Part shown: positions 1 to 8,610 of the stretch, piece after piece | How positions within the stretch are numbered: position 1 is the first letter of the stretch | How the letters are laid out: the number at the start of each line of letters is the position of its first letter | Assembly (NCBI RefSeq): GCF_014779795.1 | Contig: NZ_JACXZS010000007.1 | Span: 211,248 to 275,247, forward strand | Source of the DNA: Microbacterium helvum | Lineage (GTDB): Bacteria > Actinomycetota > Actinomycetes > Actinomycetales > Microbacteriaceae | Direction of reading: 5' to 3' | Length of the DNA stretch: 64,000 nucleotides | Position numbers and translations under genes: made by a program | The notes under the pieces: generated by a model | The model's database searches: none | What the model was told of the DNA's origin: nothing | Seen by the model: only the letters and a program-made list of their open reading frames with translations

Positions 1-52
1 CCGTGCGTGACGCCGGGTGGCGCGCAGGGCAGGGTGTCTCGCGCTCTGCTCC

Positions 53-58
53 TAGGCT
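53..58 (+). promoter_or_regulatory. Leaderless -10 box for the alpha/beta hydrolase
   Basis: TAGGCT fits the actinobacterial -10 pattern TANNNT and ends 6 nt before the ATG at 65, so transcription would start at or next to the start codon. No Shine-Dalgarno sequence is visible. Many other genes in this window have the same spacing. Confidence 0.5.
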
Positions 59-64
59 GAGCGC

Positions 65-820
65 ATGTCTGCGCCCCTCTCGCTCCCCCGCCTGTCGTGG
101 GGCTCGGCCGCCGCCGAGCGCCGCGCGCTGCTCGTGCACGGACTGGGTTCCACCGGCGCCCTGATGTGGCGCTACGGTGTGGCGCTCGCCGATGCCGGCT
201 GGCGCGCCGACGCCGTGGATCTGCGCGGACACGGCGCCGCCCCGCGCGCGCTGGATTACACACTTGCCGCCTACGGGAGCGATGTCGCGGCCGCCCGGCC
301 CGCCGACGGCGGACCCTGGGACCTCGTCATCGGCCACTCGCTGGGCGGGGCGGCCTCCGTCCTCGCGGCGGCGGGCGACCCCGCTTGGACCCGCAGGCTG
401 CTGCTCATCGACCCCGCGATCGCGCTCGGGACCGACGATCGTGCCGGGATCGGCGCGGGGCTCGCCGCCGCGTTCGACGACCCGACGCAAGAGGCGGTTC
501 GCCGCGCGCACCCGCACTGGCACCCGCAGGACATCGAGCTGAAGGCGCTCGCCTCGCAGCAGACGAGCCGGTGGGCCGTCGAGCAGACGACTGCCCAGAA
601 CCCGACGTGGGACGTGACGGATGCCGCACGGGAGGTGGCGGTCCCGGTCGACGTGATCGCCGCCGGCACGGGCTCGATCTTCCGCGACACGCCGGTCGAG
701 GCGGCGGTCGCCGCCAACGCCCATTTCTCGCCCGCCGTCGTGATCGACGGCGCCGGACACTCGCCGCACCGCGACCGCCCCGAGGCGACGATCGAGGCGG
801 TCCTCGCGCTGCTGCGCTGA
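65..820 (+). CDS. Alpha/beta-hydrolase fold protein
   Basis: A 251-aa soluble hydrolase of the alpha/beta fold. The nucleophile elbow GHSLGG is visible near residue 90, and the C-terminal GAGHSPHRDRP segment supplies the catalytic histidine. The early LVHGLGSTG segment forms the oxyanion-hole region. Length and motif order are normal for small esterases, lipases and related hydrolases, but nothing shows the substrate. The ATG at 65 has a -10 box 6 nt upstream, favouring a leaderless message. It precedes an acyl-CoA dehydrogenase on the same strand, which does not by itself define a pathway. Confidence 0.85.
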   Translation: MSAPLSLPRLSWGSAAAERRALLVHGLGSTGALMWRYGVALADAGWRADAVDLRGHGAAPRALDYTLAAYGSDVAAARPADGGPWDLVIGHSLGGAASVLAAAGDPAWTRRLLLIDPAIALGTDDRAGIGAGLAAAFDDPTQEAVRRAHPHWHPQDIELKALASQQTSRWAVEQTTAQNPTWDVTDAAREVAVPVDVIAAGTGSIFRDTPVEAAVAANAHFSPAVVIDGAGHSPHRDRPEATIEAVLALLR

Positions 821-864
821 GGCACCTCCTCGCCGAACCGCGCAGGCGGGGGAAGAATGGCGGG

Positions 865-2037
865 GTGACGCTCTTCGATCCGACACGGTTCCTGCCCGAT
901 GACCTACTCGAGCGCTTCCGCGCCCGCGCCGCCGTCCACGACCGCGAGAACACCTTCCCGGACGACGACCTCGCCGACCTGAAGGCGGCCGGGTACCTCG
1001 CGATCCTCGTGCCGGAGGCGCTCGGGGGCTCGGGACTGGGCCTGGCCGAGGCATCCATCCTTCAGCAGCGTCTTGCGGGTGCGGCGCCGGCCACCGCCCT
1101 CGCGATCAACATGCATCTGGTGTGGACCGGCGTCGCCAAAGTGCTCGCCGACCGCGGCAGCGACGACCTGCGCTTCGTGCAGGAGGGCGCGGCGGACGGC
1201 GAGGTGTTCGCGTTCGGGATCAGCGAGGCCGGCAACGATCTCGTCCTGTTCGGGAGCGGGACGGATGCCGCACCGCTCCCCGACGGCGGCTACTCGTTCA
1301 CCGGCACGAAGATCTTCACGTCGCTCTCGCCGGTGTGGACGCAGCTGGGCCTGCACGGCCTCGACACGTCGTCGGACGACGCGCCGCGGATGGTGTACGC
1401 GTTCGTGCCGCGCTCGGAGGTGCGGACCGGCCGCGTCGTCGTCCGCGACGACTGGGACACGCTCGGCATGCGCGGCACGCAGTCGCGCACGACCGAGCTC
1501 CACGATGCGGTCGCTCCCGCGGACCGGGTGGTGCGACGTCTGGCGCCGGGGCCGAACCCCGACCCGCTCGTGTTCGGCATCTTCAGCGTCTTCGAGCTGC
1601 TGCTCGCCTCCGTGTACACCGGCATCGCGCGGCGTGCGCTCGAGCTCGCCGTCGCCACCGCCGCCAAGCGCACCTCGAAGCGCACCGGCAAGGCCTACAG
1701 CCAGGACCCCGACATCCGCTGGCGCATCGCCGACATGGCTCTCGCGTACGACGCGCTGCCGCCGCAGATCGATTCGCTCGCCCGCGACGTGGACGAGCTC
1801 GCCGATCGCGGATCCCAGTGGTTCGCGCTGCTCGCCGGCGTCAAGCACCGAGCAGTGACAGCCGCCAAGGCCGTCGTCGACGAGGCGGTGCTGGTCGCGG
1901 GCGGGTCCTCGTACTTCTCGGGCAACGAACTCGGCCGCTTGTACCGGGATGTGCTGGCGGGACTCTTCCACCCGTCCGACCCCGAGTCGGCGCACTCCAC
2001 CGTCGCGACCGCCTGGCTCGGTCCGGTCGAGGACTGA
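865..2037 (+). CDS. Acyl-CoA dehydrogenase family protein
   Basis: A 390-aa flavoprotein with the acyl-CoA dehydrogenase layout: an N-terminal helical domain, a middle beta domain (FGISEAGNDL followed by the GTKIFTSLSP segment) and a C-terminal helical bundle. The family oxidises acyl-CoA thioesters at the alpha-beta bond and passes electrons to ETF. The GTG at 865 is chosen because it begins the family's usual N-terminus and the sequence AAGAAT lies 6 nt upstream. A much longer open frame upstream is only GC-rich read-through over the hydrolase gene. Substrate is unknown. The DUF445 gene starts 1 nt after the stop, suggesting co-transcription. Confidence 0.85.
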   Translation: MTLFDPTRFLPDDLLERFRARAAVHDRENTFPDDDLADLKAAGYLAILVPEALGGSGLGLAEASILQQRLAGAAPATALAINMHLVWTGVAKVLADRGSDDLRFVQEGAADGEVFAFGISEAGNDLVLFGSGTDAAPLPDGGYSFTGTKIFTSLSPVWTQLGLHGLDTSSDDAPRMVYAFVPRSEVRTGRVVVRDDWDTLGMRGTQSRTTELHDAVAPADRVVRRLAPGPNPDPLVFGIFSVFELLLASVYTGIARRALELAVATAAKRTSKRTGKAYSQDPDIRWRIADMALAYDALPPQIDSLARDVDELADRGSQWFALLAGVKHRAVTAAKAVVDEAVLVAGGSSYFSGNELGRLYRDVLAGLFHPSDPESAHSTVATAWLGPVED

Positions 2038-2038
2038 C

Positions 2039-3322
2039 GTGTCCGGCACCGCGACGGCGACCTCGCCCGTCGGCCTGAGCCCGGCCGATCAGGAGCGCCG
2101 CCGCGCTCTGCGGCGCATGAAGGGAGTGGCGCTCGGAGCGCTGCTGTTCATGGCGGCGCTGTTCGCGGTGTCGTTCGCCTTCCAGCAGGAGGTGCCGGCG
2201 CTGGCGTACCTGCGTGCCGCGGGCGAGGGCGGCATGGTCGGCGCGCTGGCGGACTGGTTCGCGGTCACGGCGCTGTTCCGGCATCCGCTGGGCATCCCGA
2301 TCCCGCACACCGCGATCATCCCGAGCCGCAAGGACGAGATCGGCCGCACACTCGGGGAGTTCGTCGAGACGGAGTTCCTGCGCGGCGACGTGGTGCGCAC
2401 GAAGCTCGTCGAGACGCCCATCGCGGCGCGGCTCGGCGAGTGGCTGGGCACGCCCGTGCATGCCGAGCGCGTGGCCGCCGAGGCGTCGGTGATGGCGTCC
2501 AGCGTGCTGCAGGCGCTCAGCGACGACGACGTGCGCGACGTGATCGAAGAGCTCGCACGCGAGCACCTCATCGCCCCGGAGTGGGGCCCGCCGCTGGGCG
2601 AATGGCTGCAGCGCATCGTGGATGCCGGCGCGCACCGCGGCGCCGTCGACCTCGCAGCCGACAGCATCGCCGCATGGCTCGCCGCCAACCACCGCGCCTT
2701 CACCGGTCTCGTCTCGCGGCGCCTGCCGTCGTGGGTGCCGTCGGTGGCGCACCGGCTCGTCGACGACACCGTCTACAACGAGGCGGTCAAGTTCGTCGGA
2801 GCGGTGCAGCGCGACCCCCGGCATCCCGCCCGTCTCGCGATCGACGGCTATCTCGAGCGTCTCGCCTCCAACCTGCAGCACGACCCCGCGACCATCGGGC
2901 GCTTCGAGGATGCCAAGCTCGCCGTGTTCGACAGCCCGCGGGTGCGCGAGCTCGCGGCCGAAGCCTGGGCGACGGCCAAGGCGGGTCTGCTGCGCTCGCT
3001 CGCCGATCCCGAGAGCGGACTGCGGCGACGCGCCGTGGCGGCGCTCGTTGAGGTCGGCGAGCGGATGACGACGGATCCCGCGCTGCAGCGCCGAGTGGAC
3101 TCGTGGGTCACCGACGCCGCGGTGTTCCTCGTCGACCGCTACCGGCACGACATCGCCTCGATCATCACCGACACCGTCGAGCGGTGGGACCCGGCCGAGA
3201 CCACCGAGAAGATCGAGCTCATGGTCGGCCGCGACCTGCAGTACATCCGCCTCAACGGCACGATCGTGGGGGCGCTCGCGGGCGTCGCGATCTTCACGGT
3301 CGCGCACGCCCTGCTCGGGTAG
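2039..3322 (+). CDS. DUF445 family membrane-associated protein
   Basis: A 427-aa DUF445 protein. After a short polar head there is a membrane segment (GALLFMAALFAVSFAF), then the family signature with GGMVGALADWFAVTALFRHP and PHTAIIPSRKDEIG. A long alpha-helical region follows, and a second hydrophobic segment sits at the extreme C-terminus (GALAGVAIFTVAHALLG). The protein is probably anchored at both ends with the helical part on one face of the membrane. The biochemical role of the family is not established. The GTG at 2039 is almost contiguous with the previous stop. Its TAG stop codon doubles as part of the -10 box of the next gene. Confidence 0.85.
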   Translation: MSGTATATSPVGLSPADQERRRALRRMKGVALGALLFMAALFAVSFAFQQEVPALAYLRAAGEGGMVGALADWFAVTALFRHPLGIPIPHTAIIPSRKDEIGRTLGEFVETEFLRGDVVRTKLVETPIAARLGEWLGTPVHAERVAAEASVMASSVLQALSDDDVRDVIEELAREHLIAPEWGPPLGEWLQRIVDAGAHRGAVDLAADSIAAWLAANHRAFTGLVSRRLPSWVPSVAHRLVDDTVYNEAVKFVGAVQRDPRHPARLAIDGYLERLASNLQHDPATIGRFEDAKLAVFDSPRVRELAAEAWATAKAGLLRSLADPESGLRRRAVAALVEVGERMTTDPALQRRVDSWVTDAAVFLVDRYRHDIASIITDTVERWDPAETTEKIELMVGRDLQYIRLNGTIVGALAGVAIFTVAHALLG

Positions 3323-3325
3323 CGT
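3320..3325 (+). promoter_or_regulatory. Leaderless -10 box for the ureohydrolase gene, overlapping the DUF445 stop codon
   Basis: TAGCGT ends 6 nt before the GTG at 3332. Its first three bases are the stop codon of the upstream DUF445 gene. The spacing matches the other leaderless starts in the window. Confidence 0.45.
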
Positions 3326-3331
3326 TCAGTC

Positions 3332-4231
3332 GTGGCGCTCTCTCACGACGAACTCTGGCCGCGCGCCGGCGCGTGGCCGCGCATCGACTCCGGCGGGGGG
3401 TGGGATGCCGTCCTGCTGGGCGTCCCGGCGCACCGCACCTCGATCTCGCCCACCGGGGCGCACGCGACCCCGGGCGCGATCCGCGAGGCGCTGCGCCGGT
3501 ACAGCCCCACCCTCCTCGGGCCACCGCCGGTCGACCTGAACGAGGTGCTGCGCATCGCTGACGCGGGCGACGTCGACGAACCGGACGGGCCCGCGGGCGA
3601 GGCATCCGTCCGCGCCGCGGTGGGGGCACTGCGCGGGCGGGCCGATCTCGTGATTGCGCTCGGCGGCGACAACTCCCTCACTTACGCCGTGACGCAGGGC
3701 GCCGCCGCAGACGGCCTCATCACGATCGACGCGCACTTCGACCTGCGCGACGGCGTGTCGAATGGGTCCCCCGTGCGGCGGCTCGTCGAGGACGGGCTCG
3801 ACGGACGCCGCGTCGTGCAACTCGGCATCGCCGACTTCGCGAACTCGGCCGCCTACGCGCGCCGCGCCGCCGACCTCGGAATCACGGTCATCACCATGGA
3901 CGAGGTGCGCCGCCGGGGCGCCGCTTCTGTCATGGACGAAGCTGTGCAGATCGCCGGCGCCGGAGGCGGCGCGATCCACCTGGACATCGACGTCGACGTG
4001 TGCGACCGCTCCGTGGCGCCGGGCTGCCCCGCGTCTGTGCCCGGCGGGCTGGCGGCGTGGGAGCTGCGGGCGCTCGTGCGGGCGGCGGCCGCCGATCCGC
4101 GCCTGCACAGCGCGGACATCGCCGAGGTCGACGCCACCGCCGACGCCCCGGACGGGCGCACCGTGCGCCTCGCCGCGCTGTGCGTCCTCGAGCTGCTCGC
4201 CGGCCTCGCGGCGCGCCGGAGTGCCGCATGA
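3332..4231 (+). CDS. hutG: Ureohydrolase (arginase/agmatinase fold), probable formimidoylglutamase
   Basis: A 299-aa manganese hydrolase of the arginase superfamily. Metal-binding motifs are visible as GGDNS (111-115), DAHFD (133-137) and DIDVDVCD (218-225). Position 114, the usual histidine ligand of the GGDHS motif, is asparagine. The family splits guanidino- or formimino-nitrogen from amino acid derivatives. Because hutH, hutU and hutI lie about 1.4 kb away, hydrolysis of N-formimino-L-glutamate to glutamate and formamide, the last step of histidine degradation, is the likeliest role. That assignment is from context; agmatinase-like activity cannot be excluded. Its TGA overlaps the next ATG by 4 nt. 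Confidence 0.75.
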   Translation: MALSHDELWPRAGAWPRIDSGGGWDAVLLGVPAHRTSISPTGAHATPGAIREALRRYSPTLLGPPPVDLNEVLRIADAGDVDEPDGPAGEASVRAAVGALRGRADLVIALGGDNSLTYAVTQGAAADGLITIDAHFDLRDGVSNGSPVRRLVEDGLDGRRVVQLGIADFANSAAYARRAADLGITVITMDEVRRRGAASVMDEAVQIAGAGGGAIHLDIDVDVCDRSVAPGCPASVPGGLAAWELRALVRAAAADPRLHSADIAEVDATADAPDGRTVRLAALCVLELLAGLAARRSAA

Positions 4232-4698
4232 TCCGCCTGGCGCTGGTGCGCCACGCCAAGTCGGACTGGGGCGACCCGGACCTCGCCGATCACGACCGTC
4301 CCCTCAACGACCGCGGCATGCGGGATGCCCCGGTGATGGCGGCCCGGCTGGCGGCATCCGGATTCCGCCCCGACGTCATCCTCACCAGCACCGCGCTGCG
4401 CGCCCGCACGACGGCGGAGGCGTTCGCTGCCGAGCTCGGCGTCGCGGTCTCGCGCGATCCGGCGCTGTACGGGGCGCCGGCCGCGACGCTGCTGGCCGCC
4501 GCGGCCGCCGCGGGGATGCCGTCGATCATGGTCGTCGCGCACGACCCGGGCATGACCGTGCTCGCCGGGCGGCTGTCGGGCGACGGCATCGCCCACATGC
4601 CCACATGCGCCGTTGCGACGTTCACGTGGCAGGAGGACGATTGGGACGTCGCGACCGCGCTCGACCCTGACGACTGGACCTTCGACACGCCTCGCTGA
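4228..4698 (+). CDS. SixA-type histidine phosphatase
   Basis: A 156-aa protein of the histidine phosphatase superfamily. The catalytic RHAKSDW motif lies at residues 8-14, a second conserved segment is TSTALRARTTAEAF, and the later VVAHDPGM gives the second catalytic histidine. The short length and RHAK variant match SixA-like phosphohistidine phosphatases. The ATG overlaps the stop of the preceding ureohydrolase (ATGA), so the two are translationally coupled. The target is unknown, and nothing in the sequence links it to histidine degradation beyond position. Confidence 0.85.
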   Translation: MIRLALVRHAKSDWGDPDLADHDRPLNDRGMRDAPVMAARLAASGFRPDVILTSTALRARTTAEAFAAELGVAVSRDPALYGAPAATLLAAAAAAGMPSIMVVAHDPGMTVLAGRLSGDGIAHMPTCAVATFTWQEDDWDVATALDPDDWTFDTPR

Positions 4699-4727
4699 CG
4701 CGGCCCGGGGCGAGAGGACGCTCGGCG

Positions 4728-5618
4728 ATGGTGAGGATCCGACCGCTCGCGGAGCAGGACGTCTCGGCCGTGGACGCCCTGTGGGACGGTGATGCGGTGC
4801 CCTTCGGGGGCGCGGCGACCCAGCTCAGCGTGTTCTCGTCGGTTCCGGGCCGCGTGGTCGTCGCCGAGGACGACCATGGCGCGATCCTCGGCCACGCGAG
4901 CCTGCTCCGTCGCGCGGCGTGGCGCGGTGCCTACGCGCCGTTCCGGGTGCGGGTCACCCCGACCGCCCGCGGCGCGGGGATCGGCCGGGCCCTGTGGGAG
5001 GCGCTCGCCCCGGAGCGCGAGGCGTGGGAGTCCGGTCGATTCGTGACGTCCGTCGACAGGGACGACCCCGAGAGCCGCCGCACCGCCGCCCGCCACGGCG
5101 GCGCCGAAGTCGGCCTGCACATCGTGAGCCGTCTTGATCTCACGGCATCGCCGCCGGCGACCCAGCCTCCCGATCCGCGTGCGAGGGTGCACCATCCCGA
5201 CCTCGCGGACCGCGCCGAGCGCGACCGCCTATACCGGTTCCTCACCGAGCGCGGCGAGGACGCGCCCGACGCCGGGCCGGGCGTCGTGCTGCTGCAGCGC
5301 GAGATGTTCGACGCGTGGTTCACACAGGACTGGCAGGCCGTGGTGCTGCGCATCGCCGACGAGGACGTCGCACTCACGACGGCGATGGGCGACGGCGATG
5401 CCGCCCACATCGTGTTCACGGGCGTCGTCCCCGCTCACCGCGGGCGCGGGCTGGCGACCTGGGTCAAGCAGGTGCACGCCGACGAGATGCGCCGCCGCGG
5501 GTTCCGGACGCTGCGCACCGAGAACATGGCCGACAACGCCGCGATCCTCGCCGTGAACGCGCGTGCGGGCTTCCACCCCGTCGCGGGTTACGTGGACATC
5601 GCCTTCGATCCCGCCTGA
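4728..5618 (+). CDS. GNAT-family N-acetyltransferase, two tandem domains
   Basis: A 296-aa protein with two GNAT folds. The first (about 1-135) carries the acetyl-CoA loop RVTPTARGAGIGRALWEAL. The second (about 160-296) has GVVPAHRGRGLATWVKQ followed by a typical C-terminal NAAILAVNARAGFHPV segment. Double GNAT proteins acetylate small molecules such as mycothiol precursors or antibiotics, but this one lacks diagnostic features of MshD beyond the architecture, so the substrate is left open. It is convergent with hutI. Confidence 0.8.
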   Translation: MVRIRPLAEQDVSAVDALWDGDAVPFGGAATQLSVFSSVPGRVVVAEDDHGAILGHASLLRRAAWRGAYAPFRVRVTPTARGAGIGRALWEALAPEREAWESGRFVTSVDRDDPESRRTAARHGGAEVGLHIVSRLDLTASPPATQPPDPRARVHHPDLADRAERDRLYRFLTERGEDAPDAGPGVVLLQREMFDAWFTQDWQAVVLRIADEDVALTTAMGDGDAAHIVFTGVVPAHRGRGLATWVKQVHADEMRRRGFRTLRTENMADNAAILAVNARAGFHPVAGYVDIAFDPA

Positions 5619-5661
5619 GCCGGAGCCACCGCCTGAGGGCTCTCCGCCCGGGGCTGCGGTG

Positions 5662-6831
5662 TCAGAGCGGGGTGCCGCCGAGCCACACCGTGTGGACGAG
5701 CGGGACGCCGGGGCGATACGCGAGGTGCACACGGGTGGGGGCGTCGAGCATCACGAGATCGGCGCGCGCACCGGGCCGCACCACGCCGACGTCGGTGCGT
5801 CGCAGCGCCTGGGCGCCACCGGCGGTCGCCGCCCACACCGCCTCGGCGGGCGTCATTCCCATCTCGCGCACGGCGAGGGCGATCATGAGCGGCATCGAGC
5901 TGGTGAAGCTCGAGCCGGGGTTGCAGTCGCTGGCGAGCGCAACGGTGACGCCGGCGTCGAGGAGGCGGCGGGCGTCGGGGTACGGCTGGCGCGTCGAGAA
6001 CTCCACCCCCGGCAGCAGCGTCGCGACGGTCGACGAGCCCGCGAGGGCCGCGACGTCGTCGTCCGACAGGTACGTGCAGTGGTCGACGGAAGCCGCTCCC
6101 ATCGCCACGGCCAGTCGCACACCCTCGCCGGGGCCGAGCTGGTTGCCGTGCACGCGCGGCAGCAGGCCGTGGGCCATCCCGGCGGCGAGGACGCGGCGGG
6201 ACTCCTCGGGCGTGAAGGCGCCGCGCTCGCAGAACACGTCCACCCACCGGGCGTGCGGTGCGCACGCGCGCAGCATCTCGTCGCACACGAGGTCGACGTA
6301 CTCGTCGCGCCGCTCGGAGTACTCCGCAGGCACGACGTGCGCGCCCAGGTAGGTGACCTCGGGCGTGACCTCGGCCGCGAGCCGCGCCAGGCGCGCTTCG
6401 TCGTCGACGGTGAGCCCGTAGCCCGTCTTGACCTCGAACGTCGTCGTCCCCTGCGCGTGCAGCTCGCGCGTGAACCCCTTCAGGCGCCGGCGCAGCTCCT
6501 CGTCGCTCGCGGCCCGCGTCGCGGCGACCGTCCGCCGTATGCCACCGGCCGCATACGGCGTGCCGGTCATGCGCGCCTCGAACTCGTCGGCCCGGTCGCC
6601 GCCGAACACGACGTGCGTGTGGCTGTCGACGAAGCCCGGCATGACCGCCCGGCCGCCGGCATCCACTGTTCCCAGCGCGTCGGCGTGCGGTGCGTCGGAC
6701 GCCGCGCCCGCCCAGGCGATGCGGTCGCCCTCGAGCAGCACCGCCGCCTCGTGCAGCGTCCCGAGGGCGTCACCGGGCCGTGCGACGTTGGTCGTCAGCT
6801 CGCCGATGTTGGTGATGAGTGTCGCGGTCAT
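5662..6831 (-). CDS. hutI: Imidazolonepropionase
   Basis: A 389-aa amidohydrolase that opens imidazolone-5-propionate to N-formimino-L-glutamate, the third step of histidine degradation. Metal and substrate motifs are visible: [34 protein letters not shown] and ASDCNPGSS. The ATG at 6831 is preferred over the longer open frame because an AGAGAGGG ribosome-binding site lies just upstream and the protein then starts where the family does. It is the last gene of hutH-hutU-hutI. A conspicuous inverted repeat lies in the 82 nt that separate it from hutU. Confidence 0.95.
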   Translation of the reverse strand: MTATLITNIGELTTNVARPGDALGTLHEAAVLLEGDRIAWAGAASDAPHADALGTVDAGGRAVMPGFVDSHTHVVFGGDRADEFEARMTGTPYAAGGIRRTVAATRAASDEELRRRLKGFTRELHAQGTTTFEVKTGYGLTVDDEARLARLAAEVTPEVTYLGAHVVPAEYSERRDEYVDLVCDEMLRACAPHARWVDVFCERGAFTPEESRRVLAAGMAHGLLPRVHGNQLGPGEGVRLAVAMGAASVDHCTYLSDDDVAALAGSSTVATLLPGVEFSTRQPYPDARRLLDAGVTVALASDCNPGSSFTSSMPLMIALAVREMGMTPAEAVWAATAGGAQALRRTDVGVVRPGARADLVMLDAPTRVHLAYRPGVPLVHTVWLGGTPL

Positions 6832-6850
6832 GTCACCCTCTCTCTTTCGT

Positions 6851-6900
6851 GTCCCGAAGTTCGCCGCGCCGCGGGGCCTGAGGGCGGTGAACTTCGGGAC
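6851..6900. repeat. Inverted repeat between hutU and hutI
   Basis: Arms GTCCCGAAGTTC (6851-6862) and GAACTTCGGGAC (6889-6900) are exact reverse complements. They extend inward to 17 nt with one mismatch around a 16-nt loop. There is no U-tract. It could be a hairpin that tunes hutI relative to hutU, a protein-binding dyad, or a small extragenic repeat. Confidence 0.75.
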
Positions 6901-6913
6901 ATGGATGCCGCCG

Positions 6914-8608
6914 TCAGGCGTCCAGCATCGGCACCTGCAGGCCGCGCTCGACCGCCACCTCGCGAGCCCGGTCATACCCGGCGTCCACGTGACGCATCAC
7001 ACCGGTGCCGGGGTCGTTCGTCAGCACGCGCTCGAGCTTCTCGGCGGCGAGCGCCGTGCCGTCGGCGACCGTGACCTGCCCGGCATGGATGCTGCGCCCG
7101 ATGCCCACACCGCCGCCGTGATGGATCGACACCCACGCCGCTCCGGACGCGGTGTTGAGCAGGGCGTTCAGCAGCGGCCAGTCGGCGATCGCGTCGGAGC
7201 CGTCGGCCATCGCCTCGGTCTCGCGGTACGGGCTCGCGACCGAGCCGGCGTCGAGGTGGTCGCGGCCGATCACGATCGGCCCGGACAGCTCTCCCGAGGC
7301 GACCATCTCGTTGAACTTCAGTCCGGCGAGGTGGCGCTCCTTGTAGCCGAGCCAGCAGATGCGGGCGGGCAGCCCCTCGAAGTGCACGGCGTCGCCGGCC
7401 TTGTCGAGCCAGCGCACCAGCCCGGCGTTGTCGGGGAACAGCGCCTTGACCGCCTCGTCGGTCTTGCGGATGTCTTCGGGGTCTCCCGACAGCGCCACCC
7501 AGCGGAACGGTCCGCGGCCCTCGGCGAACTGCGGGCGGATGTACGCCGGCACGAACCCGGGGAACGCGAACGCCCGGTCGAAGCCGCCCAGCTGCGCCTC
7601 GGCGCGGATCGAGTTGCCGTAGTCGAAGACCTCGGCCCCGGCATCCTGGAATCCCACCATGGCGGCGACGTGCTTGGCCATCGAGCCGCGGGCGCGGGCG
7701 GTGAAGCCCTCGGGATCGCGGGATGCCTCGGCCTTCCAGTCCTCGAACGCGATGCCGACCGGCAGGTACGCCAGGGGGTCGTGGGCGCTGGTCTGGTCGG
7801 TGACGATGTCGACCGTGAGCTCGCCGGCGCGCTGGCGCAGCAGCACATCGCCGAACACCTCGGCTGCGTTGCCGACGACACCCACGCTGAGCGCTTCGCC
7901 GGCCTGCTTCGCGGCGACGACGCGGGCGAGAGCCGAGTCGAGGTCGGTCGTGTACTCGTCGAGGTAGCCGTGCTCGACGCGGCGGGCCAGGCGCGACTCG
8001 TCGACGTCGACGATGAGCACCGCTCCCCCGTTGAGCGTGACGGCGAGCGGCTGCGCGCCGCCCATGCCGCCGGCGCCGCCGGTGAGGGTGAGCGTGCCCG
8101 ACAGGTCGTCGCGGCCCAGCGACCGGGCGACGGCGGCGAACGTCTCGTACGTGCCCTGGAGGATCCCCTGCGTGCCGATGTAGATCCACGAGCCCGCGGT
8201 CATCTGGCCGTACATCGTGAGGCCCAGCGCCTCGAGACGACGGAACTCGGGCCACGTCGCCCAGTCCCCCACGAGGTTCGAGTTGGCGATCAGCACGCGC
8301 GGCGCCCACTCGTGCGTGCGGAACACGCCGACCGGCTTGCCCGACTGCACCAGCAGGGTCTCGTCGGGCTCGAGCTCGTCGAGCGTGCGCACGATGGCGT
8401 CGAACGCCTGCCAGCTGCGTGCGGCACGGCCAGTGCCGCCGTACACGACGAGATCCTCGGGGTGCTCGGCGACCTCGGGGTCGAGGTTGTTCATGAGCAT
8501 GCGCTTCGCGGCCTCGGCGCCCCAGCTCTTCGCGGTGCGCTCGGCGCCGCGCGGGGCGCGGACGGTGCGCGCCCCCGCTTCGGTGGTCGAGCTTGTCGAA
8601 ACAGTCAT
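6914..8608 (-). CDS. hutU: Urocanate hydratase
   Basis: A 564-aa cytosolic urocanase converting urocanate to 4-imidazolone-5-propionate with tightly bound NAD+. The glycine-rich [10 protein letters not shown] motif (176-185), the cysteine-containing [10 protein letters not shown] segment and the C-terminal [11 protein letters not shown] are all present. Length is normal. The ATG at 8608 is supported by GAAGGAG with a 5-nt spacer. The first ten or so codons are made from a GTTTCGACAAGCTCGACCA-type sequence that resembles a dispersed extragenic repeat. hutH ends 2 nt upstream, so the two are co-transcribed. Confidence 0.96.
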   Translation of the reverse strand: MTVSTSSTTEAGARTVRAPRGAERTAKSWGAEAAKRMLMNNLDPEVAEHPEDLVVYGGTGRAARSWQAFDAIVRTLDELEPDETLLVQSGKPVGVFRTHEWAPRVLIANSNLVGDWATWPEFRRLEALGLTMYGQMTAGSWIYIGTQGILQGTYETFAAVARSLGRDDLSGTLTLTGGAGGMGGAQPLAVTLNGGAVLIVDVDESRLARRVEHGYLDEYTTDLDSALARVVAAKQAGEALSVGVVGNAAEVFGDVLLRQRAGELTVDIVTDQTSAHDPLAYLPVGIAFEDWKAEASRDPEGFTARARGSMAKHVAAMVGFQDAGAEVFDYGNSIRAEAQLGGFDRAFAFPGFVPAYIRPQFAEGRGPFRWVALSGDPEDIRKTDEAVKALFPDNAGLVRWLDKAGDAVHFEGLPARICWLGYKERHLAGLKFNEMVASGELSGPIVIGRDHLDAGSVASPYRETEAMADGSDAIADWPLLNALLNTASGAAWVSIHHGGGVGIGRSIHAGQVTVADGTALAAEKLERVLTNDPGTGVMRHVDAGYDRAREVAVERGLQVPMLDA

Positions 8609-8610
8609 CG

